Origin: DASXIW01 sp036497785 | GTDB lineage: Bacteria; Pseudomonadota; Alphaproteobacteria; Acetobacterales; Acetobacteraceae | NCBI GenBank assembly: GCA_036497785.1 | Contig: DASXIW010000206.1 | Coordinates: forward strand, 1-45,798 | Direction of reading: 5' to 3' | Length of the DNA stretch: 45,798 nucleotides | Shown here: positions 40,499 to 45,798 of the stretch, one piece after another | Layout: the number at the start of each line of letters is the position of its first letter | Position numbering within the stretch: position 1 is the stretch's first letter | Notes under the pieces: model-generated | Database searches by the model: none | What the model was told of the DNA's origin: nothing | What the model saw: only the letters and a program-made list of their open reading frames with translations | Program-made: the position numbers and the translations under genes

Positions 40499-41712
40499 GG
40501 CTTGCGCACCACCCATTGCGTCACCGTCATCGCCGGACGAAACCCGTGCAGCGACCCGATCCGGTCCAGCCGCTCCACCCCCAACCGGGTCAGCGTGCCG
40601 CCCAATCGGCCCACCGCCTCCAGCAGCACGGCCTCCGTCTCGATCGTCACCGCATTCACCACCATCCGCCCGCCCGGCTGCAGCGCGCTCCACGCCGAAT
40701 CGATCGTCCCAGGCTGCTGCGCGCCCCCACCGATGAACACCGCATCCGGCGCCGGCAACCCGGTGAGACATCGTGGCGCGATACCCTCCACCATACGCAA
40801 CCCGGGCACACCCAGGCAGGCCGCGTTGCGCACCGCCCGTGCCGCCCGTTCGGCCACGCGCTCGAAGGCGATGGCCCGACAGGAGGGATGCCGCAGCAGA
40901 AATTCGATGGCGACAGAACCGGACCCGCTGCCGATATCCCACAGCAAATCCCCACGGCACGGCGCCAATGCCGCCAGTGTCATCGCGCGGATTTCTTTCT
41001 TTGTGATCTGCCCGTCATGTTCGAAGGACGCATCGTCCAGCCCGGCGCAAAGCGGTATTACCCGCGCATCCGGCCCGGCGATGATTTCGATAGCCAGCAT
41101 GTTCAACGGATCGATATCCGTCAGCGAAAACCCGTCGGCGGTGGCGACACGAATGCGCTCGCGCGGTCCGCCCAGTGCTTCCAGCACAATCACGCGGCTT
41201 GCGCCAAAGCCGCGCGCGCGCAGCAGGTCGGCTACCGTGGCTGCCGTCGTCGCATCGGCGGACAAAGCTAAAACCCGTGTTCCTGTCTGCAACAATGGCA
41301 ACAGCGCCGCGATCGGGCGGCCGCAGAACGAGATGGTGGACAGATCCTGCATCGCCCAGCCCAATCGCGCGCAGGCAAGGCTGAAGGCTGACGGCGTCGG
41401 CAGGCACAGGAATTCGTCGGCCGGCACCCGAGCCGCCAGCAAGGTCCCGACCCCGAAGCTGAACGGATCGCCCGATGCCAACACTGCCACTGGCCCGGGC
41501 CGTCGCGCCAGGATCGCCGGCAGCGCATCGCGGATCGGGTTCGGCCAGGGCATTATTTCATTTCTGATCAATGGTTTGACCAGCGCCAGATGCCGCTTTC
41601 CGCCGACCACGAGGTCGGCCTCGCCGATCAGCTTTGCGGCACGTGCCGAAAGCCCATCGACGCCATCTTCGCCGATGCCCAGTATGGACAGCCAGCGCGG
41701 GACGGCGTTCAT
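40495..41712 (-). CDS. cobL: Precorrin-6Y C5,15-methyltransferase (decarboxylating)
   Basis: CobL methylates C5 and C15 and decarboxylates the C12 side chain. The 405-residue protein is the usual fusion of an N-terminal CbiE tetrapyrrole methylase (LSILGIGEDGVDGLSARAA, VLASGDPFSFGVGTLL, PTPSAFSLACARLGWAMQD) and a C-terminal CbiT methyltransferase (KKEIRAMTLAALAP, DLLWDIGSGSGSVAIEFL, APDAVFIGGGAQ). The start at 41712 (MNAVPRWLSILG) lies 23 bases from the divergent cobK start. cobE follows with a four-base overlap. Confidence 0.97.
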   Translation of the reverse strand: MNAVPRWLSILGIGEDGVDGLSARAAKLIGEADLVVGGKRHLALVKPLIRNEIMPWPNPIRDALPAILARRPGPVAVLASGDPFSFGVGTLLAARVPADEFLCLPTPSAFSLACARLGWAMQDLSTISFCGRPIAALLPLLQTGTRVLALSADATTAATVADLLRARGFGASRVIVLEALGGPRERIRVATADGFSLTDIDPLNMLAIEIIAGPDARVIPLCAGLDDASFEHDGQITKKEIRAMTLAALAPCRGDLLWDIGSGSGSVAIEFLLRHPSCRAIAFERVAERAARAVRNAACLGVPGLRMVEGIAPRCLTGLPAPDAVFIGGGAQQPGTIDSAWSALQPGGRMVVNAVTIETEAVLLEAVGRLGGTLTRLGVERLDRIGSLHGFRPAMTVTQWVVRKP

Positions 41713-41735
41713 GGCGCCACCGTGGAGCGACCGCA

Positions 41736-42482
41736 TTGCTGAAACTTCTGATCCTGGGCGGCACCACCGAAGCCTCCGCGCTGGCGAGGGCGCTGGCGGG
41801 TGATTCGCGCCTGGATGCTATTCTGTCCTTCGCGGGGGTCACGAACGCCCCGCGCCAGCCGCCAATTCCGTGGCGAAAAGGCGGTTTTGGGGGTGTTGAG
41901 GGCCTGGTTTCCTATTTGCAAAATGCGAAAATCGAGTTGCTGATCGACGCGACGCATCCTTTCGCCACGCAAATGAAACGCCACGCGGCCGCCGCCTCGC
42001 AAATTGCGAAAATCCCCCTGCTCGCCATTTTGCGTCCGCCCTGGCAGCCTGAATCCGGCGATCGCTGGACCATCGTGGCGGACATGCCCGAGGCGGCCCG
42101 CGCGCTGGGCGCCGCGCCGCGCCGGGTGCTGCTGACTATCGGGCAGAAAGACCTCGCCGCGTTTCATGCCCCGCAACATCGCTACATCATTCGCAGCGTC
42201 GATCCCCCTGTCATGCCGCCGCCGAACGCAATGCTGATCACCGCACGGGGGCCGTTCGATGAGGCGGAGGAGATGGCACTGATGACGCGCCATGGCATCG
42301 ACATTCTGGTGACCAAGAATTCCGGCGGCACCGCCACCGCGCCGAAACTTGCCGCGGCGCGGAAATTGGGCGTGGCGGTGATCATGGTCGCGCGTCCGCC
42401 GCCGCCGGAGATGGAGACGGTGCCTGATGCCGAGGTTGCGTTGCGCTGGCTGAATCATGCGGCGGCCCGGCGCGGGGTATAG
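41736..42482 (+). CDS. cobK: Precorrin-6A reductase
   Basis: CobK reduces precorrin-6A to precorrin-6B with NADPH. The 248-residue product shows LLILGGTTEASALARAL at the N-terminus, LLIDATHPFATQMKRHA, RRVLLTIGQKDLAAF, RYIIRSVDPP and the C-terminal VTKNSGGTATAPKLAAARKL. The frame has no ATG at the right place. I chose the TTG at 41736, preceded by GGAG eight bases upstream, since the nucleotide-binding loop follows at once. It is a lone plus-strand gene between two minus-strand units: its start is 23 bases from cobL and its end overlaps cobJ by 28 bases. Confidence 0.95.
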   Translation: MLKLLILGGTTEASALARALAGDSRLDAILSFAGVTNAPRQPPIPWRKGGFGGVEGLVSYLQNAKIELLIDATHPFATQMKRHAAAASQIAKIPLLAILRPPWQPESGDRWTIVADMPEAARALGAAPRRVLLTIGQKDLAAFHAPQHRYIIRSVDPPVMPPPNAMLITARGPFDEAEEMALMTRHGIDILVTKNSGGTATAPKLAAARKLGVAVIMVARPPPPEMETVPDAEVALRWLNHAAARRGV

Positions 42483-43210
42483 AGCCAGGGTGGGGCGCCC
42501 TCACGCGCGATGCAGCGCGTCTCCGGCGAGCCGATCAGCACCAGCGTGCGCATATCGGCCTGGGCCGGATCGGCATCCGCCAGTTTGGTGATGACGATGC
42601 GCTCTTCGGGGCGGCTGATGGCACTGGCGAAGACTACCGGCACGGTGGCGGGCAGGATGTCGCGCAGGCTCGCGAAGGCGGCGGCGAGTTGGTCGGGGCG
42701 GGCGTGGCTGCGGGGATTGTAGAGGGCGATGACGAAACCGGCCTCTGCGGCGGCTTTCAGGCGGCGCAGGATCAGCGGCCAGGGCTTGAGGTTGTCGGAA
42801 AGGGAGATGGCGCAGAAATCATGGCCCAGCGGCGCGCCGAGCCGGGCGGCGACGGCGAGCATGGCAGAGATGCCGGGGATGACGGAAATATCCAGCGCGC
42901 GCCATGCGAGCGGGCCGGCCTCGATGGCTTCGAACACCGCGCTGGCCATGGCGAAGATGCCGGCGTCGCCGGAAGACACCACCGCCACATTGCGCCCGGC
43001 GGCGGCCAATTCCAAGGCGTGCTGGGCGCGGTCCAATTCCTCGCGATTGTCAGAAGGGTGGCGGATTTGGTCGCCGCGGGGCGCCACACGATCCAGATAG
43101 GGGCCGTAGCCGATAAGATCGGTGGCGGCTTGCAGCGCCGCCATGGCGTCCGGCGCGATCAGGCCGGGTGCGCCCGGGCCGAGGCCCAGTACCACCAGTT
43201 TCCCGCTCAT
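42455..43210 (-). CDS. cobJ: Precorrin-3B C17-methyltransferase
   Basis: CobJ methylates C17 and drives ring contraction to precorrin-4. The 251-residue protein shows VVLGLGPGAPGLIAPDAMAA, DLIGYGPYLDRV, VVSSGDAGIFAMASAVFEAI, VIPGISAMLAVAARLGAPLG, DFCAISLSDNLKPW and IALYNPRSHARP, all family motifs. The ATG at 43210 overlaps the cobI stop by four bases (ATGA). A longer open reading through cobI is a shadow. The stop lies inside the 3' end of the convergent cobK. Confidence 0.97.
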   Translation of the reverse strand: MSGKLVVLGLGPGAPGLIAPDAMAALQAATDLIGYGPYLDRVAPRGDQIRHPSDNREELDRAQHALELAAAGRNVAVVSSGDAGIFAMASAVFEAIEAGPLAWRALDISVIPGISAMLAVAARLGAPLGHDFCAISLSDNLKPWPLILRRLKAAAEAGFVIALYNPRSHARPDQLAAAFASLRDILPATVPVVFASAISRPEERIVITKLADADPAQADMRTLVLIGSPETRCIAREGAPPWLYTPRRAAA

Positions 43211-43938
43211 CGTGCGGCTTGCCTGCCTGGGATCAGCACCAGGGCGAAATAGGGCACGCGGTCGGTGGAGAGTTCCGCGAAGGGCAGCAATTTCTGGCCC
43301 TCCATGGTGCCGCGCTCGACATAGACGGCGCGCTCCGTGAGGCCCGCGCGGTGCAGGGCGGCGCGGATTTTCGGCAGGTTGCGCCCGAGCTTCATGATGA
43401 CGGCAGCATCGCAGCCGGCGAGGCGCTGCACGAGACTGTCTTCGTCCAGCGTGCCGGGGAGGATGGTCAGTATGTCGTCGCCATGCACCATGGGTAGGCG
43501 GGCCTGGGTCCAGCAGCCGCTCATGCCCGTGATGCCAGGCACGATTTCGGTGGGATGGCGGCCGTGCAGCCGGTCGAACAGATACATGGACGAGCCGTAG
43601 AAGAACGGATCGCCCTCGCACAACAGCACCACGTCCTGGCCGGTGGTGAGGCGGGCGGCCAGAGTCCCGGCGGTGCGTTCGTAGAACTGGCCCATTTCCG
43701 CTTGATAGGCGGGATTCGCCACATCGATCTCGGTGGTGAATGGGTAGTCGAAACGGAGTTCCTCGGTGCTTGCGGTGAAATGGCCGCAGGCGATGGCGCG
43801 GGCGTGGCCGGGGCGGCCATGCTTGCAGAAGAAGGCGACGACCGGGGTGGCGGCGATGAGGCGCGCGGCTTTCAGCGTGATCAGTTCCGGATCGCCCGGG
43901 CCGACGCCAACCACATAAAGGGTGCCGGAGGCGGTCAT
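43207..43938 (-). CDS. cobI: Precorrin-2 C20-methyltransferase
   Basis: CobI converts precorrin-2 to precorrin-3A with SAM. The 243-residue product has TLYVVGVGPGDPELITLKAA at its start, LLCEGDPFFYGSSMYLFDRL, EIVPGITGMSGCWTQARLPM and LPGTLDEDSLVQRLAGCDA, followed by KLGRNLPKIRAALHRAG. Together with cobG, cobH and cobJ it forms a four-gene unit joined by four-base overlaps. Confidence 0.97.
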   Translation of the reverse strand: MTASGTLYVVGVGPGDPELITLKAARLIAATPVVAFFCKHGRPGHARAIACGHFTASTEELRFDYPFTTEIDVANPAYQAEMGQFYERTAGTLAARLTTGQDVVLLCEGDPFFYGSSMYLFDRLHGRHPTEIVPGITGMSGCWTQARLPMVHGDDILTILPGTLDEDSLVQRLAGCDAAVIMKLGRNLPKIRAALHRAGLTERAVYVERGTMEGQKLLPFAELSTDRVPYFALVLIPGRQAAR

Positions 43939-44570
43939 TCCGCCTCGCTGGCCAGGGCATTGACGGCGGCGACGGCCATCGCGCTGCCGCCCTTGCGGCC
44001 ATGCAGCGTGAGGTACGGCAGGCCGCTATAGGCCGCGAGTGCCGCCTTCGATTCGGCCGCCCCCACGAAGCCCACGGGCAGGCCGATCACGGCGGCGGGG
44101 CGCGGCGCGCCGGCATCCAGTAATTCCAGCAAATGAAACAGCGCGGTGGGGGCATTGCCGATCGCCACCAGCGCGCCACCCAGGCGTGGCCCCCAGAGAT
44201 CGAGGGCGGCGGCCGAGCGGGTGTTGCCGATGCGCGCGGCCAGCGCGGGCACGGCCGGGTCGTCCAGCAGGCACAGCACCTCATTGGCGGCGGGCAAACG
44301 CGGGCGGGTGATGCCGTGCGCGACCATTTTGGCGTCGCACAGAATTGGGCCGCCGGCGAGCAGTGCATCGCGCGCGGCCCCTGTGAAATCGGGGGAAATA
44401 TTGAGTTCGGCGGCAATTTCCACCATGCCGCATGCATGGATCATGCGCACGGCGACACGCGCCTCGTCCGGCGTGAAGCGGGACAGATCCGCCTCGGCGC
44501 GGATGGTGGCGAAGGAGCGGGCGTAAATGGCCGCCCCGGAATGTTCGTAGTCGAAACGCAAGACGGTCAC
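43935..44570 (-). CDS. cobH: Precorrin-8X methylmutase
   Basis: CobH moves the C11 methyl group to C12, giving hydrogenobyrinate. The 211-residue protein contains IYARSFATIRAEADLSRF, VRMIHACGMVEIA with the catalytic His at residue 45, LLAGGPILCDAKMVAHGI and the C-terminal AVIGLPVGFVGAAESKAAL. Its length and motifs are standard (CbiC/CobH). It overlaps cobG and cobI by four bases on each side. Confidence 0.97.
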   Translation of the reverse strand: MTVLRFDYEHSGAAIYARSFATIRAEADLSRFTPDEARVAVRMIHACGMVEIAAELNISPDFTGAARDALLAGGPILCDAKMVAHGITRPRLPAANEVLCLLDDPAVPALAARIGNTRSAAALDLWGPRLGGALVAIGNAPTALFHLLELLDAGAPRPAAVIGLPVGFVGAAESKAALAAYSGLPYLTLHGRKGGSAMAVAAVNALASEAE

Positions 44571-45727
44571 TCCGTGCGCAACAAATCGGCGATGCCGGCG
44601 ATGGACAGGCCGCGCCGGGATGGCGCGGCATCAGCCCTGCCGCCCCATACCACGCCATAGGCACCCTCCGCGCCCACCAGCGTGACATCGGCCGGGCGCG
44701 GATGGGCGCAGCCCTTGGCGCAGCCGGACACATGCACGCTGCCCCCAGCCAGCGCACCGGAACGAGCAAGCCAGGCAGCATCGCGCCGCGTGGCGACGGT
44801 GGCGCGCGGGCAGGCGGGTGCGCCCGCGCAGGCGGCAATGGACAGAACCGGATCTTCGGGGTCGGCGATCAGCCCCTCGGGCAGATCGGGCGCCGCGCGC
44901 AGCCCCGGCAAGACCACGCCGCGCCAAGGCGTGAGCCGCAACGTGCCGTCGCCATGGCGCTCGGCGCAGTCCGCCAAGGTATGCAGCGCCGCTGCGTCCA
45001 TCTGGCCGAAAGCGACGCCGATGCCGGACGCGCCGGGGAGCGGGCCAACCGGGCGGGCGAGCGGGCCGTCCCAAACGATGCGATCCGGGACGAGGGCGGC
45101 GGCGGCGAAAACGCGGGCGGCGGGAAGATCGCGCATGCGCTTCGTCGGGCCGAAAGCGAGAAAGGCGGCGATCAGGTGGCGGATCGCCGCGACACCATCC
45201 GTGACGGCGCAGGCGGCCGGATCGCCGTCCAGCGACACGCGCATTTCGTCGCCGCGCAGTTGCAGGCGGATGTCGCCCGGAGCCTGGGACACAGGGAGCG
45301 CGCCGCCGCCATCGACGATGATGCCGAATTTGCCGGGAAGTGCGGCCAGGGATGTGTCGTCCGTCAGCATCCGCGCGACAGCCTCGGCCAAAGCGGAGGA
45401 CGCACTGGCGACGCCGGGATCGCAGCCGGCCAAAGGCGAGGAAATGACATTGCGGCGGCGCTCGGCCGCAGGGTCGGGCGAGGCGAGGCCGTGCGCGGCG
45501 ATGTGGGCGGCGAAGCCGGCAGGGTCGCGCAGGCCGCGTATTTGCAGGTTGGCGCGGTTGGTGAGTTCGATGACGCCGCTGCTGAAATGCGTGGCGGCGT
45601 CGGCAAGGAGATGGGCCTGGGCGGCGGAGAGCGTGCCGAGAGGGGGCTTTACGCGGGCCAGAAGGCCGTCGCCGGATTCCATCGGCTCATACAGGCTTGG
45701 GCACCAGCCTCGTGTGAGGAGGGTCAT
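44567..45727 (-). CDS. cobG: Precorrin-3B synthase (monooxygenase)
   Basis: CobG hydroxylates C20 of precorrin-3A with molecular oxygen, the oxygen-dependent hallmark of the aerobic pathway. The 386-residue protein resembles sulfite/nitrite reductases: two ferredoxin-like half domains (LLARVKPPLGTLSAAQAHLL and SGVIELTNRANLQIRGL) and the four cluster-binding cysteines in ACAGAPACPRA and VSGCAKGCAHPRP. I chose the ATG at 45727 (MTLLTRGWCPSLYEPM) since the family starts here; a frame to 45790 would run into the repeat. It is the first gene of cobG-cobH-cobI-cobJ. No cobalamin riboswitch is visible in the 71 bases that remain upstream. Confidence 0.96.
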   Translation of the reverse strand: MTLLTRGWCPSLYEPMESGDGLLARVKPPLGTLSAAQAHLLADAATHFSSGVIELTNRANLQIRGLRDPAGFAAHIAAHGLASPDPAAERRRNVISSPLAGCDPGVASASSALAEAVARMLTDDTSLAALPGKFGIIVDGGGALPVSQAPGDIRLQLRGDEMRVSLDGDPAACAVTDGVAAIRHLIAAFLAFGPTKRMRDLPAARVFAAAALVPDRIVWDGPLARPVGPLPGASGIGVAFGQMDAAALHTLADCAERHGDGTLRLTPWRGVVLPGLRAAPDLPEGLIADPEDPVLSIAACAGAPACPRATVATRRDAAWLARSGALAGGSVHVSGCAKGCAHPRPADVTLVGAEGAYGVVWGGRADAAPSRRGLSIAGIADLLRTE

Positions 45728-45756
45728 GGCGAAAGGGCGAAGGCAGGAAGCGACAA

Positions 45757-45798
45757 GGGAAGGAAGGTCGGGCTCTGCCCGAACCCGCAAAGGGGCAG
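45757..45798 (-). repeat. GC-rich double-hairpin repeat, copy 4 (cut by the window end)
   Basis: Read on the minus strand from 45798: CTGCCCCTTTGCGGGTTC, then GGGCAGAGCCC and CCTTCCTTCCC. It matches the second half of copies 1-3, and the window stops inside the first hairpin. It lies 29 bases before the cobG ATG. A contig end inside a dispersed repeat is a usual assembly break. Confidence 0.8.

Noticed and set aside
45728..45798. Cobalamin riboswitch before cobG or other cob units
   Set aside because: No B12-box-like core is seen before cobG, and only 71 bases are available. The gaps before cobL, cobK, cobB and cbiD are 11-23 bases, too short. It could lie beyond the window.
1..45798. tRNA, rRNA or CRISPR arrays
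   Set aside because: No cloverleaf-type GGTTCGA-containing stretch, rRNA motif or regularly spaced repeat was recognised by reading; small RNAs cannot be excluded.

Overview
The window reads as a GC-rich (visibly well above 60% G+C) alphaproteobacterial chromosome segment, most likely from the Acetobacteraceae or a near relative. The grounds are the alphaproteobacterial gene orders rimP-nusA-ylxR-infB-rbfA and rph/hrcA/grpE/dnaK/dnaJ, an aerobic-type cobalamin cluster with cobG, and two families of small palindromic repeats of a kind I associate with Acetobacteraceae genomes (recollection, not a search). The odd length, and the fact that base 45798 falls inside a dispersed repeat, suggest that this is a whole assembly contig that stopped at a repeat. 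Almost everything is conserved housekeeping or cofactor metabolism. I found no phage, CRISPR array, intact insertion sequence, rRNA or tRNA.

Layout. 1-190: a long inverted repeat and one GC-rich repeat copy behind rbfA. 191-6130 (minus): the transcription/translation operon rimP, nusA, ylxR-type gene, infB, rbfA. Its nusA carries an in-frame amber codon, and a terminator-like hairpin lies directly before rimP. 6277-8092 (plus): a GT2-GtrA glycosyltransferase and a VapBC/Phd-PIN toxin-antitoxin pair. 8097-10921 (minus): trmB (apparently frameshifted near its start), metK, dapB. 11062-12386 (minus): rdgB and rph. 12477-18755 (plus): a Gfo/Idh/MocA oxidoreductase, then hrcA, grpE, dnaK, dnaJ. 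18812-20457: YbaK-type deacylase (minus) and hemW (plus). 20534-25955 (minus): a complete Dpp/Opp-type peptide ABC importer. 26479-28209 (minus): pyruvate:quinone oxidoreductase poxB. 28420-34665: rsmI (minus), with a 5' end that overlaps the divergent LpoA-like lipoprotein, then a PhoR-like sensor kinase, a short-chain dehydrogenase and an S9 peptidase (plus). 34789-34872: a remnant of a TetR regulator.

34874-45727 is a dense cobalamin (vitamin B12) cluster: cobS, cobT, cobB, cbiD, cobM, cobE, cobL, cobK, cobJ, cobI, cobH, cobG. It covers corrin-ring synthesis from precorrin-2 to cobyrinate diamide plus the last lower-ligand steps. It is built from alternating minus and plus transcription units whose ends overlap or nearly touch. 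The ring pathway is mixed. CobG, CobK and a CbiE-CbiT fusion CobL belong to the oxygen-dependent route, while the C1-methylation step is represented by the anaerobic-type CbiD, with no cobF in the window. cobA, cobaltochelatase (cobN etc.), cobO, cobQ, cobP, cobC and cobD are not here.

The items most worth a second look are the nusA amber codon, the missing trmB start, the hairpin at the rimP start, an A/T-rich palindromic repeat whose tips supply stop codons to three flanking genes, the 24-bp inverted repeat at the left end, and the mixed, alternating cobalamin cluster. I do not see a clearly novel multi-gene system.
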